This document shows, one piece after another, positions 8,151-17,648 of a DNA stretch of 64,000 bases. The translations under genes and the position numbers were made by a program. The notes beneath the pieces were generated by a model that saw nothing but the letters and a program-made list of their open reading frames with translations, did no database searches and had not been told where the DNA came from. Origin of the DNA: Nitrospirales bacterium (GTDB lineage Bacteria > Nitrospirota > Nitrospiria > Nitrospirales > UBA8639); contig JAJDBP010000026.1 in the NCBI GenBank assembly GCA_029261295.1, positions 84,756 through 148,755 of the forward strand. Direction: 5' to 3'. Position 1 is the first letter of the stretch, and each line of letters begins with the position of its first letter.

Positions 8151-9761
8151 ATGACTGTTTTAAAGAGTAGCATTGACCCCAAAAGCGAAAGTTTTAAGAA
8201 AAACCATAAAGCCTTACAAGCCCAAGTGGCTGCTTTACAGCAATTGACGCAAACCATCGCACAAGGCGGTGGTGAAAAATCCCAACAACGTCATTTAAGT
8301 CGCAATAAATTATTGCCTCGGGATCGCGTCACGCGATTATTGGACCAAGGCACCCCCTTTTTGGAACTGTCACAATTGGCCGCCCATGAAGTATACCCAG
8401 AAAATGTAGCCGCGGCAGGTATCATTACCGGCATTGGCAACGTGCATGGCAAGCAGTGCATGATCATTGCCAATGATGCAACGGTAAAAGGCGGGACTTA
8501 TTATCCGTTAACCGTAAAAAAACATTTGCGCGCCCAAGAAATTGCGGCTGAAAACCACTTGCCATGTATATACCTAGTGGATTCTGGCGGCGCATACCTG
8601 CCAAAACAAGATGAAGTCTTTCCAGACCGAGATCACTTTGGCCGAATTTTCTATAACCAAGCCAATATGTCGCGTCAAGGCATCCCACAGATTGCAGTGG
8701 TTATGGGTTCATGCACCGCCGGTGGCGCCTACGTGCCGGCCATGGCCGATGAATCCATCATTGTAAAAAACCAAGGCACCATTTTTTTAGGTGGCCCACC
8801 CCTTGTAAAAGCAGCTACGGGTGAAGAAGTCAGCGCGGAAGAATTAGGTGGCGCCGATGTACATTGTAAAATATCAGGTGTTGCTGATCATTACGCTGAA
8901 AATGATGAACATGCTTTACAGTTAGCTCGCAGGGCCATTAATCATTTAAACTTGAAAAAAACCGTTTCTTTGGATCTTCGAGAACCCCGTCCTCCTGTCT
9001 CTAATACAGAAGAACTTTATGGCATTATCGAAGCTGAATCACGCAAACCCTATGATGTGCGTGAAGTTATTGCCCGCATAGTGGACGGCTCGGAGTTCGA
9101 TGAATTTAAATCCCTCTATGGGACGACACTGGTCTGTGGCTTTGCCCATATTCATGGTTACCCCGTCGGCATTATCGCAAACAATGGTATTTTATTTTCT
9201 GAATCCGCTTTAAAAGGTACACACTTCATTCAACTCTGTTGTCAGCGTGGTATTCCTCTCGTATTTTTACAAAATATTACTGGCTTTATGGTAGGCAGTA
9301 AATACGAACAAAGTGGCATCGCAAAAAATGGTGCAAAATTAGTAACCGCTGTGGCCTGTGCTAACGTACCCAAATTCACCATCATTATAGGCGGCAGTTT
9401 TGGTGCGGGAAATTATGGTATGTGTGGGCGTGCCTATCAACCACGTTTCTTGTGGATGTGGCCCAATGCCAGAATCTCTGTCATGGGCGGTGAACAAGCA
9501 GCACAGGTTTTATCACAAGTCAATGCTGATAAACAAACTAAGCTAGGACAAACCTGGACTCAGGAACAAGATACCCAATTAAAAATAAGCATCCGAGAGC
9601 AATATGAAAGCCAAGGTCACCCCTATTACGCCAGCGCACGCATCTGGGACGATGGCATCATTGATCCTATGGATACACGACAAATTTTAGCCTTGGCATT
9701 ATCAGCCTCGCTGAATAGCCCCATTCAATCCAACCATAACTTTGGTGTTTTTCGCATGTAA
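8151..9761 (+). CDS. mccB: 3-methylcrotonyl-CoA carboxylase, carboxyltransferase (beta) subunit
   Basis: 536 residues from ATG 8151, the usual length of MCC beta; the open frame extends upstream to 8091 but that would lie inside the thiolase gene. It transfers CO2 from carboxybiotin to 3-methylcrotonyl-CoA. Carboxyltransferase landmarks: [67 protein letters not shown], and in the second half [50 protein letters not shown] and [16 protein letters not shown] and FLWMWP patterns are those of MCC rather than propionyl-CoA carboxylase. It partners with the biotinylated subunit encoded at 11.7 kb. The downstream enoyl-CoA hydratase starts nine bases after the stop. Confidence 0.95.
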   Translation: MTVLKSSIDPKSESFKKNHKALQAQVAALQQLTQTIAQGGGEKSQQRHLSRNKLLPRDRVTRLLDQGTPFLELSQLAAHEVYPENVAAAGIITGIGNVHGKQCMIIANDATVKGGTYYPLTVKKHLRAQEIAAENHLPCIYLVDSGGAYLPKQDEVFPDRDHFGRIFYNQANMSRQGIPQIAVVMGSCTAGGAYVPAMADESIIVKNQGTIFLGGPPLVKAATGEEVSAEELGGADVHCKISGVADHYAENDEHALQLARRAINHLNLKKTVSLDLREPRPPVSNTEELYGIIEAESRKPYDVREVIARIVDGSEFDEFKSLYGTTLVCGFAHIHGYPVGIIANNGILFSESALKGTHFIQLCCQRGIPLVFLQNITGFMVGSKYEQSGIAKNGAKLVTAVACANVPKFTIIIGGSFGAGNYGMCGRAYQPRFLWMWPNARISVMGGEQAAQVLSQVNADKQTKLGQTWTQEQDTQLKISIREQYESQGHPYYASARIWDDGIIDPMDTRQILALALSASLNSPIQSNHNFGVFRM

Positions 9762-9770
9762 GGAATAAAG

Positions 9771-10532
9771 ATGACATTAGTGACTCGTGAAGATAACAAT
9801 GGTATTACAACTCTATATTTAAATCGTCCTGAAAAACATAACGCTTTAAGTCAAGACTTAATTAAATCATTACAACAACAGCTAGACGCTACCGCTGAAG
9901 ATGATGATGTGCAGCTTGTCATTTTAGCTGCTCAGGGCAAAACTTTCTGTGCTGGTGCTGATCTTGGTGAAATGCAAACTTCCATCGATCATAGTGAAGC
10001 AAAAAACCGTGAAGACGCTGAAAATCTTGCAACCCTTTTAAATACTTTATTTTATTTACCTAAGCCCACCATTGCTAAAATCCAAGGCTCCGCCTTTGGT
10101 GGTGGCGTGGGTATCATAGCTTGCTGCGATATTGCGATTGCCCATGCCGACGCACAATTTTGTTTATCGGAAGTCAAACTGGGATTAATCCCTGCTGTTA
10201 TTAGCCCCTATTTAATTTCAGCCATGGGATTACGTCACCTCAAACGCTTTGCTCTATCGACAGAAATCATTCACAGCAAAAAAGCTTTGGAAATAGGTCT
10301 CATTCACGAAATGATGCCTGAAGAGAATTTAGAATCTTATATCCAACAATTGGCTATGCACATGATTAATAATGGCCCTAAAGCCATGGCTGACTGTAAA
10401 AAACTTTTACATCATGTACAACACCACACCATTGACGTAGCTTTGCAAAATTATACAGCTCAGGCCATAGCCAAACAGCGCCTGCAACCAGAAGCCCAAG
10501 CACGCTTACAACAATTTTTGCACAAGTCATAA
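9771..10532 (+). CDS. Enoyl-CoA hydratase/isomerase family, probable methylglutaconyl-CoA hydratase
   Basis: A 253-residue crotonase-fold protein. LNRPEKHNALS at the N-terminus, the oxyanion-hole segment FCAGADLGEM and the second signature KIQGSAFGGGVGIIACCDIAIA are clear. The operon places it between 3-methylcrotonyl-CoA carboxylase and HMG-CoA lyase, where the missing step is hydration of 3-methylglutaconyl-CoA to HMG-CoA (LiuC role). This role is inferred from context; the sequence alone says only crotonase family. AAGGA precedes the ATG. Seventy bases follow before gmd, a wider gap than elsewhere in the operon. Confidence 0.88.
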   Translation: MTLVTREDNNGITTLYLNRPEKHNALSQDLIKSLQQQLDATAEDDDVQLVILAAQGKTFCAGADLGEMQTSIDHSEAKNREDAENLATLLNTLFYLPKPTIAKIQGSAFGGGVGIIACCDIAIAHADAQFCLSEVKLGLIPAVISPYLISAMGLRHLKRFALSTEIIHSKKALEIGLIHEMMPEENLESYIQQLAMHMINNGPKAMADCKKLLHHVQHHTIDVALQNYTAQAIAKQRLQPEAQARLQQFLHKS

Positions 10533-10603
10533 TGCTCTATGACTTTCTCTATAACTTAGGTTACAATGCCTCACATTGAAACAGCCACATTTAAGGAATG
10601 ACA

Positions 10604-11662
10604 ATGTCTAAGCGTGCTTTTATTACAGGGATCACGGGGCAAGATGGTGCTTATTTAGCTGAGCTTTTATTAAAAAAAGATTATGAAGTTTATGGTTTGC
10701 ATCGTCGCACCAGCACCGATAACTTTTGGCGAATTCAAACGCTCGGCATAGAAAAGCACCCTAATTTGCATTTGATTGAACATGACCTCACGGACATCGC
10801 CTCAAACATTCACCTGATTAAAAAACATAAGCCCCAAGAAATCTACAATCTAGCGGCACAGAGTTTTGTGGGCACATCTTTTGAACAACCCATCGCCACA
10901 GCGGAGATTACTGGCTTAGGGCCATTGAATTTTCTAGAAGCCATTCGTATGCTGGACCCCAGCATACGCTTTTATCAAGCCTCCACCTCTGAAATGTTTG
11001 GCAAAGTACAAGCCATTCCACAAACGGAAGATACACCTTTTTACCCTCGCAGCCCCTATGGGATTGCGAAACTCTATGCTCATTGGATGACCATAAATTA
11101 TCGTGAATCCTATGGTCTTCATGCCTCCAGCGGTATTTTATTTAATCACGAATCCCCTTTGCGTGGCTTGCAATTCGTCACTCGCAAAATTACCGATGGT
11201 ATTGCCAAAATTAAAGCCGGTCAATTGGATTGTTTGCAGTTAGGCAACTTAGATGCAAAACGAGATTGGGGCTTTGCCAAAGATTACGTGGATGCCATGT
11301 ATCGCATGGTGCAATTGGATACCCCTGAAGATTTCGTCATTGCCACCAACGTAACAACCACCATCCGCGACTTTATTAACATGGCAATTGAAGCAGCTGA
11401 CATGAATGTTGCTTGGGAAGGCGAAGGCCAAAATGAAAGAGCCATTGATACTAAAACCAATAAAACCATCGTAAGCATTAACCCTAAATTCTATCGTCCT
11501 GCCGAAGTGGATTTACTCATTGGCGACCCCAGCAAAGCCAAAAAATTACTGAACTGGGAGCCCGACGTAGATGTAAAAACCCTTTGTACCATGATGATGC
11601 AAGCGGATCTCAAACGCATCTGTGGCATAGCCCCAGGGGTGCCCAGCCTCGCTATGGCCTAA
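10604..11662 (+). CDS. gmd: GDP-mannose 4,6-dehydratase
   Basis: A 352-residue extended SDR that converts GDP-D-mannose to GDP-4-keto-6-deoxymannose, the precursor of fucose, rhamnose or perosamine-type sugars in surface glycans. Motifs: [17 protein letters not shown] (NAD(P) GxxGxxG), [14 protein letters not shown] with the catalytic Thr/Ser-Glu, [10 protein letters not shown] with Yxxx[18 protein letters not shown] and the C-terminal YFRPAEV-type motif ([17 protein letters not shown]). ATG 10604 has AAGGA at good spacing. It is on the same strand and within the leucine-degradation genes although it has no role in that pathway. It is flanked by gaps of 71 and 84 bases, so it may be an insertion or carry its own promoter. 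Confidence 0.9.
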   Translation: MSKRAFITGITGQDGAYLAELLLKKDYEVYGLHRRTSTDNFWRIQTLGIEKHPNLHLIEHDLTDIASNIHLIKKHKPQEIYNLAAQSFVGTSFEQPIATAEITGLGPLNFLEAIRMLDPSIRFYQASTSEMFGKVQAIPQTEDTPFYPRSPYGIAKLYAHWMTINYRESYGLHASSGILFNHESPLRGLQFVTRKITDGIAKIKAGQLDCLQLGNLDAKRDWGFAKDYVDAMYRMVQLDTPEDFVIATNVTTTIRDFINMAIEAADMNVAWEGEGQNERAIDTKTNKTIVSINPKFYRPAEVDLLIGDPSKAKKLLNWEPDVDVKTLCTMMMQADLKRICGIAPGVPSLAMA

Positions 11663-11746
11663 TAAGCTAGAATAGGACTCCAAGGGCGCTGAGAAAGTGG
11701 ATGAATGGCGTTTAATCGTTCATAATACCCCATGAGGGAACGCATT

Positions 11747-13732
11747 ATGAGCAAGGAATCCATGATCAAACGCCTATTGATTGCAAACCGCGGTGAAATC
11801 GCTCTGCGCGTTATTCGCAGTGCCAAAGCTCAGGGTATACACTGCATTGCCCTGTACTCCGACGCCGATGTCCACGCACCCCACGTCATTCAAGCCCATG
11901 AAGCCTATCATCTAGGACCTTCCCCCGCTAAAGAAAGCTATCTCAATCAAGCCAAGATTTTAGAAATTGCTAAGCAAGCCAATGCTTGTGCGATTCATCC
12001 AGGCTATGGCTTCCTTTCGGAAAACGCTCATTTTGCCCAATCTTGCGAAAAAGCCCAGATTATTTTTGTAGGCCCCCCCAGCTCAGTTATTACGGCTATG
12101 GCATCCAAAGCTCGAGCTAAAATCCTCATGCAGACAGCCAAGGTTCCCACCATTCCAGGCTACAATGACGAGGCTCAAGACTCTTTAACTCTTGAAAAGG
12201 CCGCCAACAAAATTGGCTTCCCTCTTTTGCTCAAGGCTGCCAGCGGTGGTGGGGGTAAAGGCATGCGCATCGTGCATAACGCCAGTGAACTGCCCCATGC
12301 ATTAGCCGGATGTCAAAGAGAAGCCCTAGCCCATTTTAATGATGATCGCATCATCATAGAAAAATATTTAGAACAGCCCCGTCATATTGAAGTGCAAATT
12401 TTTGGAGACACTCAAGGTAATGTAATTCATCTCTTTGAACGAGATTGTTCCTTACAAAGACGTTACCAAAAAATCATTGAAGAAGCGCCCGCACCAAATA
12501 TTTCAAAAAAATTACGGCATGCATTGTGTAAAGCCGCTATTGATGCGGCAAAGGCTGTGAATTATATAGGCGCAGGCACCGTGGAATTTTTAGTGGATAG
12601 CGCCGAAAACTTTTACTTCATGGAAATGAACACCCGTTTGCAGGTGGAACATCCCATCACAGAAATGATCACGGGCTTGGATTTAGTGGCTTGGCAATTA
12701 ACCGTAGCCAATGGGGAGCCCTTGCCCCTAACTCAAAAAGACATTCAAGCTAATGGCCATGCCATAGAAGCACGCCTCTATGCCGAAGATCCCAGTCAAG
12801 ATTTTTTACCCTCCTGTGGCGAAATCATTCACCTACAGTGGCCCCATACCCGAGTTGACACGGGTATTGAAGAAGGCTCTGAAATCAGCATGTATTACGA
12901 TCCTATGTTGGCAAAAATTATTGTCCATGGTAAAGATAGAGCTCAAGCCATGGGTGCACTACGTTCGGCTTTAGGTAGTACTCAAATAGTCGGTGTGACT
13001 ACGAATTTAGATTTTTTATGGGCTATTTTACAAGAATCCGCCTTTTGTGAAGGAAGATTCTCCACGCAATTTGTGGATCAAATGAGTTACCCTAAAGGCA
13101 GCAACCCATTACAACCCATTTTATTAGCCAGTCTATACGTCATTCTGAAACACCAAGCCTTTGCAGTGGCCAAAATCGGCGAAGACATTCATAGCCCTTG
13201 GTCAACGGTTAATACTTGGCGTATGAATTTAACAGAATCTCAAACCTTACATTTCATGCAAGATCACGACGACATAGAAATATATTACAAAAAACATCAT
13301 GCAGGATATCAACTCACTTATTCTGGAAATACCTTTAACCTAGAAGGCAGTTTGACAGGCAAACAATTGCAAGCTTGCATCGATGAACAAATGATTTCCT
13401 GTAACATCATTCAACAAGGTAATGATATTCATGTTATGGGTTACGGCTTGCATCACTGCATCAGTTTACAAACCTTAGATAATATGCAACCTTCAGGTGC
13501 CTCTGAGGGCGGACATTTATTAGCGCCCATGCCAGGCGCTGTGGTGGCGATCATGGTAAAAGATGGTGAAAAAGTTGCTGCGGGCCAGAACCTTATGGTG
13601 ATAGAAGCCATGAAAATGGAACATACTATCCGATCACCTCAAGCTGGCATGATTGAAAAAATTCACTATGCTTTAGGTGATCAAGTCAATGAAGGCGACG
13701 AGTTGGTCTCTCTGGACATGCACGAGGATTAA
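11747..13732 (+). CDS. mccA: 3-methylcrotonyl-CoA carboxylase, biotin carboxylase/carrier (alpha) subunit
   Basis: 661 residues from ATG 11747 (GAGGGA nine bases upstream; an earlier in-frame ATG at 11732 is less likely). Order of domains: biotin carboxylase N-domain (LLIANRGEIALRVIRSA), ATP-grasp with the glycine-rich loop KAASGGGGKGMRIV, the catalytic segment FLVDSAENFYFMEMNTRLQVEHPITEMITG, the C-domain of biotin carboxylase, a ~100-residue linker domain typical of MCC alpha, and a C-terminal biotinyl domain with the attachment motif EAMKMEH (Lys623). Together with mccB it forms the complex that carboxylates 3-methylcrotonyl-CoA. The next gene starts one base after its stop. Confidence 0.95.
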   Translation: MSKESMIKRLLIANRGEIALRVIRSAKAQGIHCIALYSDADVHAPHVIQAHEAYHLGPSPAKESYLNQAKILEIAKQANACAIHPGYGFLSENAHFAQSCEKAQIIFVGPPSSVITAMASKARAKILMQTAKVPTIPGYNDEAQDSLTLEKAANKIGFPLLLKAASGGGGKGMRIVHNASELPHALAGCQREALAHFNDDRIIIEKYLEQPRHIEVQIFGDTQGNVIHLFERDCSLQRRYQKIIEEAPAPNISKKLRHALCKAAIDAAKAVNYIGAGTVEFLVDSAENFYFMEMNTRLQVEHPITEMITGLDLVAWQLTVANGEPLPLTQKDIQANGHAIEARLYAEDPSQDFLPSCGEIIHLQWPHTRVDTGIEEGSEISMYYDPMLAKIIVHGKDRAQAMGALRSALGSTQIVGVTTNLDFLWAILQESAFCEGRFSTQFVDQMSYPKGSNPLQPILLASLYVILKHQAFAVAKIGEDIHSPWSTVNTWRMNLTESQTLHFMQDHDDIEIYYKKHHAGYQLTYSGNTFNLEGSLTGKQLQACIDEQMISCNIIQQGNDIHVMGYGLHHCISLQTLDNMQPSGASEGGHLLAPMPGAVVAIMVKDGEKVAAGQNLMVIEAMKMEHTIRSPQAGMIEKIHYALGDQVNEGDELVSLDMHED

Positions 13733-13733
13733 T

Positions 13734-14636
13734 ATGACATTACCCGAACAAGTCAAATTAGTAGAAGTAGGACCAAGAGATGGTTTGCAGAATGAGAAGA
13801 CGCCTATATCCCTAGAAGTAAAATTACAATTAATACGCTATTTAAAAGATGCCGGTTTAAATACCATTGAAGCCACCAGTTTCGTTTCTGCGAAATGGGT
13901 ACCCCAGATGGCTGATCATGAAGCACTACTGGGTCAGCTGCCCTTAGATGGCTCTGTGAAATACCCTGTTTTAATACCCAATGAAAAAGGCTTTTTAAGA
14001 GCTCAAGCATGCGGTGTTAAAGACATTGCTGTTTTTGCTGCGGCTTCGGAAAGTTTTTCACAAAAAAACATCAATTGTTCCATTGCAGAAAGTTTGCAAC
14101 GCTTCGCCCCGGTGTGTGAACAAGCCAGGGCAGCGGGCATTCGCATTCGCGGTTATATTTCCTGCGTCTTGGGCTGCCCCTATGAAGGTGATATCCAACC
14201 TGAATCAGTATTAAAAGTAGCAGAAGTTTTAAACCGCTTGGGCTGTGATGAAATTTCTCTGGGTGATACTATCGGTACCGGCACACCCAAAACTGTTCAA
14301 ACCCTTTTAAACACCCTGAATAAAGCCCTATCTATAGATAAGATAGCGGTGCATTTTCACGACACCTATGGTCTGGCCATAGCAAACATTGTGGCTGCCT
14401 TGGAAATGGGGGTTAGCATCATAGACAGCTCCGTCTCTGGCTTAGGAGGTTGTCCCTATGCCAAAGGCGCCACGGGTAATGTTGCCACAGAAGATGTGCT
14501 TTATTTATTAAATGGCCTGGGTATAAAAACCGGCGTTGATATGAACAAACTCTTAAAAGCCAGCTACTATATCGCCAATGAATTAGGTCGCCCACCACAA
14601 AGCAAAGTGGCTCTTGCCCTTGGGGAACCTCAATGA
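13734..14636 (+). CDS. mvaB: Hydroxymethylglutaryl-CoA lyase
   Basis: 300 residues, the normal length. It splits HMG-CoA into acetoacetate and acetyl-CoA, the last committed step of leucine breakdown. Motifs: VEVGPRDGLQNE at the N-terminus (metal-binding Asp), FVSAKWVPQMAD, HFHDTYGLAIAN (metal histidines) and the signature loop SVSGLGGCPYAKGATGNVATED with the catalytic cysteine. The true start is ATG 13734 after GAGGATTAAT; the open frame extends upstream into mccA. Its last four bases overlap the acetoacetyl-CoA synthetase start (ATGA), indicating tight coupling. Confidence 0.95.
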   Translation: MTLPEQVKLVEVGPRDGLQNEKTPISLEVKLQLIRYLKDAGLNTIEATSFVSAKWVPQMADHEALLGQLPLDGSVKYPVLIPNEKGFLRAQACGVKDIAVFAAASESFSQKNINCSIAESLQRFAPVCEQARAAGIRIRGYISCVLGCPYEGDIQPESVLKVAEVLNRLGCDEISLGDTIGTGTPKTVQTLLNTLNKALSIDKIAVHFHDTYGLAIANIVAALEMGVSIIDSSVSGLGGCPYAKGATGNVATEDVLYLLNGLGIKTGVDMNKLLKASYYIANELGRPPQSKVALALGEPQ

Positions 14637-16570
14637 AGCCACTGTGGCAACCCAATAACAATTTATTAACCCATAGCCATATGGCTAAATTTATTCAAAC
14701 CATCAATAAAAAATTTAACCAAAACTTTACTGATTACCCTGCTCTTTATGCCTGGTCCATTGAACATCCCGATGAATTTTGGGGGTTACTTTGGAAATAT
14801 GCCAAGGTTGTTCATAGTCAACCCTATACAGAGGTTATTACCCCGGGAGAAAGCTTTAAAGATACCCAATGGTTTAGCGGCGCCAAATTAAATTTTGCCG
14901 AAAATCTATTACGCTTTCGTGATGCAAGAGAAGCTATTATCTTTCGAGACGAACATAACAATCGTCAGAGTCTCAGCTACAAGGCCCTATATGATGAAGT
15001 ATCCCGTTTGGCTCAAGGATTAAAAACCTTAGGCATCACATCACAAGACTGTGTCGTTGGCCTCATGCCCAATCGCCCTGAAACCATCACCGCCATGTTG
15101 GCTGCTACCAGTCAAGGTGCTATTTGGTCTGGATGCTCACCGGACTTTGGTTTGCATGGTATCCTTGACCGTTTTGGCCAAATCAATCCTAAAGTTTTAT
15201 TCACCGTAGATGGTTATTATTACAATGGCCGGGCTATTTCTATTTTAGACAATGTAAAAGCTTGTATTGAAGCCATTCCCTCTATTGAAAAAGTGGTGAT
15301 TATCCCTTATTTACATCCTTACACAGACAAGGATTACGTTACCTATGATAATTTCATCAAAGATTTCAAATCTCAAGATATCGACTTTGTGCAAGTGCCC
15401 TTTAACCATCCTAACTATATCCTATATTCGTCAGGCACCACAGGCAAACCCAAATGCATTGTCCATGGTGCGGGTGGTACTCTCTTACAACATTTAAAAG
15501 AATTGATATTGCATACCGATTTGAGCCGTGATGATACCATTTGTTACTTCACCACTTGTGGTTGGATGATGTGGCACTGGATGGTATCCAGTTTAGCCAT
15601 TGGCGCCACGGTGATTTTATATGAAGGCTCTGCCTTTTATCCAAAACGCCGACAATTATTCAATCTGATAGATGAAGAAAAGATCTCCGTATTCGGCACC
15701 AGCGCCAAATTCATCACTGCCTGTGAAAAGGCACGTTTAAATCCTAAGCAGACCCATGACTTATCAACGTTAACAACCATTCTGTCCACAGGCTCACCTC
15801 TTCTACCCAGCAACTACGAGTACGTCTACGGAAAAATAAAATCCGATGTGCGTCTTTGCTCTATATCAGGTGGCACTGACATCATATCTTGCTTTGCTCT
15901 TGGCAATCCCATTTTGCCAATTTATAAAGGTGAACTGCAATGCCGAGGCCTAGGTATGAGAGTAGAAGTATTTAATGAATCTGGGGAATCTATGCAGCAA
16001 AAGCAAGGCGAGTTAGTTTGTACCGCACCCTTCCCTAATGCGCCCGTGGCATTTTGGAATGATCCTAATGGCAGAAAATACCATGAAGCTTATTTCAATA
16101 GATTCCATAATGTTTGGGCCCATGGCGATTACGCTGAAATTACTCAGCATGGTGGCTTAATTATTTACGGCCGTTCTGATGCCGTATTAAATCCCGGTGG
16201 CATACGCATTGGTACGGCGGAAATATACCGTCAAGTGGAAACCTTTGATGAAATTTTAGAAGCCATGGCCGTGGGGCAAGATTGGGAGGGTGATGTACGC
16301 ATTATTCTATTCATTATATTGCGCGAAGGTGAAGACTTAACAAAATCCCTTCAAGATACTATCAAACAAACCATCCGCAAGGAGCTCACTCCACGCCACG
16401 TCCCCGCTAAGATCATTGCCGTGCCCGATATTCCCCGCACCATCAATGGCAAAATCATGGAATTGGTCATAAGAGAAATCATTCACAGCCGTCCTATAAA
16501 AAACCAGGATGCAATCGCTAATCCAGAATGTTTGGATTATTTTAAAGGATTAGATGTGCTATCTAGATAA
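14633..16570 (+). CDS. aacS: Acetoacetyl-CoA synthetase
   Basis: A 645-residue ANL-superfamily enzyme that activates acetoacetate to acetoacetyl-CoA with ATP. Features: N-terminal AACS-type region (FTDYPALYAWSIEHPDEFWGLLW), the P-loop YSSGTTGKPKCIVHG, TTCGWMMWHWMVSSLA, GGTDIISCF, YGRSDAVLNPGGIRIGTAEIY and the C-terminal lysine motif TINGKIMEL. The HPDEFW and TCGWMMW patterns and the length identify AACS rather than acetyl-CoA synthetase. It replaces the succinyl-CoA:acetoacetate CoA-transferase used elsewhere, so HMG-CoA lyase product is recovered as acetoacetyl-CoA for the thiolase. Last gene of the operon; the next gene is convergent, eight bases away. Confidence 0.93.
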   Translation: MKPLWQPNNNLLTHSHMAKFIQTINKKFNQNFTDYPALYAWSIEHPDEFWGLLWKYAKVVHSQPYTEVITPGESFKDTQWFSGAKLNFAENLLRFRDAREAIIFRDEHNNRQSLSYKALYDEVSRLAQGLKTLGITSQDCVVGLMPNRPETITAMLAATSQGAIWSGCSPDFGLHGILDRFGQINPKVLFTVDGYYYNGRAISILDNVKACIEAIPSIEKVVIIPYLHPYTDKDYVTYDNFIKDFKSQDIDFVQVPFNHPNYILYSSGTTGKPKCIVHGAGGTLLQHLKELILHTDLSRDDTICYFTTCGWMMWHWMVSSLAIGATVILYEGSAFYPKRRQLFNLIDEEKISVFGTSAKFITACEKARLNPKQTHDLSTLTTILSTGSPLLPSNYEYVYGKIKSDVRLCSISGGTDIISCFALGNPILPIYKGELQCRGLGMRVEVFNESGESMQQKQGELVCTAPFPNAPVAFWNDPNGRKYHEAYFNRFHNVWAHGDYAEITQHGGLIIYGRSDAVLNPGGIRIGTAEIYRQVETFDEILEAMAVGQDWEGDVRIILFIILREGEDLTKSLQDTIKQTIRKELTPRHVPAKIIAVPDIPRTINGKIMELVIREIIHSRPIKNQDAIANPECLDYFKGLDVLSR

Positions 16571-16577
16571 TGGCTAT

Positions 16578-17648
16578 CTACAAATACCTACTCTCAGGAA
16601 AAAGGGCAAAGGTTTTTTCTAATATTTGAAGTTTTTGATGCAGCGCTAAAAAATATTCCTTGGCTTCCTGGTTAAATGCTGTAGTTTGGTAGAATGCTTC
16701 TAATGAATCACAAATCTTTATAAGGTCATTTTCCACACCCAATGGCGAGTCCGGTTCAATAAAATCATAGAAATCTATTTCTTTATAGGTTGATTGCATA
16801 TCATATTTATTCTGGATGCTTTTTAATAACACCTTAAAAACATCCCATAAACCCAATAATTCAAAATAATCGCAGGCAAAATCCGGTTCTGGCTTTAGGC
16901 TTAATGCCTTCAGGCCTTGTTCAACTTGATGAATAGGCTTGAAAAAGTCTGCCGTCACGGGTTGTTTTACATTGACCGGTTCACATAAAAATCCATTGAG
17001 TTCTTCCAATGCTTTAATCAAATCTTCTTTACCGCTAAAAGTGGATGCCGCCATTAAGGATTGAATTTGATGTATCTTTTGCAACAGTTCAGCCCCAACC
17101 TCACCACAAGCTTGCCATATTTCAGCTTCTTTATTATAGAAGAGCTCTGTGATAGTCTCCTCCATAGGCGTCCCTGCTTCTAACATAAAGCCCAAGCTTT
17201 CATGGAAAATAGCTTCAACGATACTGCCATTATGTTTTTGCAAACAAATTAATTTTGCTTTTTTTTCATCATGACTGCTAGCTGCAAAGAAAACATTAAG
17301 CTTCTCAATTATTTCTTGGCACGCATAAAAAGCCAATTGATTGGTGGTCTCTATGGTTTTTTTATCCATGAACTCTTGCAATAGTACAAAACTGTCTTTC
17401 ACTCGATCATCTAAGGGATACGAAGACCATGATTGTTGGCTATCCTGGGCAATCAATTGTTTCATGTTAGGTAAGTCGTTAGCTCGAGCCAATTGTTCAC
17501 AGGCTGCCTCATAGGCCAACTGTTGAGATGACACTCGCGATTGAAAGAAAGATTTTAACTTTTTGAAGAGCATTGTTTTTTGTCTCAAACAACTATGAAA
17601 AACATGGTAAACCTGCTTTCTGCTTGCTTGGTAGAAGTTAGATTTCAA
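16578..17648 (-). CDS. Hypothetical helical protein downstream of Rpn nuclease
   Basis: Up to 356 residues, mostly predicted helix, Gln/Glu/Lys/Leu-rich, with no domain I recognise, no signal peptide and no membrane segment. The longest frame begins with TTG at 17648 and overlaps the upstream Rpn gene by 11 bases. A more conventional start is ATG 17573 (MLFKKLKSFFQSR), which would leave a 64-base gap; neither has a strong ribosome site. The basic/hydrophobic start FKKLKSFFQSR is an amphipathic helix. Similar isolated helical proteins are common in host-associated Legionellales, some of them secreted effectors, but nothing here proves secretion. Confidence 0.55.
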   Translation of the reverse strand: MKSNFYQASRKQVYHVFHSCLRQKTMLFKKLKSFFQSRVSSQQLAYEAACEQLARANDLPNMKQLIAQDSQQSWSSYPLDDRVKDSFVLLQEFMDKKTIETTNQLAFYACQEIIEKLNVFFAASSHDEKKAKLICLQKHNGSIVEAIFHESLGFMLEAGTPMEETITELFYNKEAEIWQACGEVGAELLQKIHQIQSLMAASTFSGKEDLIKALEELNGFLCEPVNVKQPVTADFFKPIHQVEQGLKALSLKPEPDFACDYFELLGLWDVFKVLLKSIQNKYDMQSTYKEIDFYDFIEPDSPLGVENDLIKICDSLEAFYQTTAFNQEAKEYFLALHQKLQILEKTFALFPESRYL

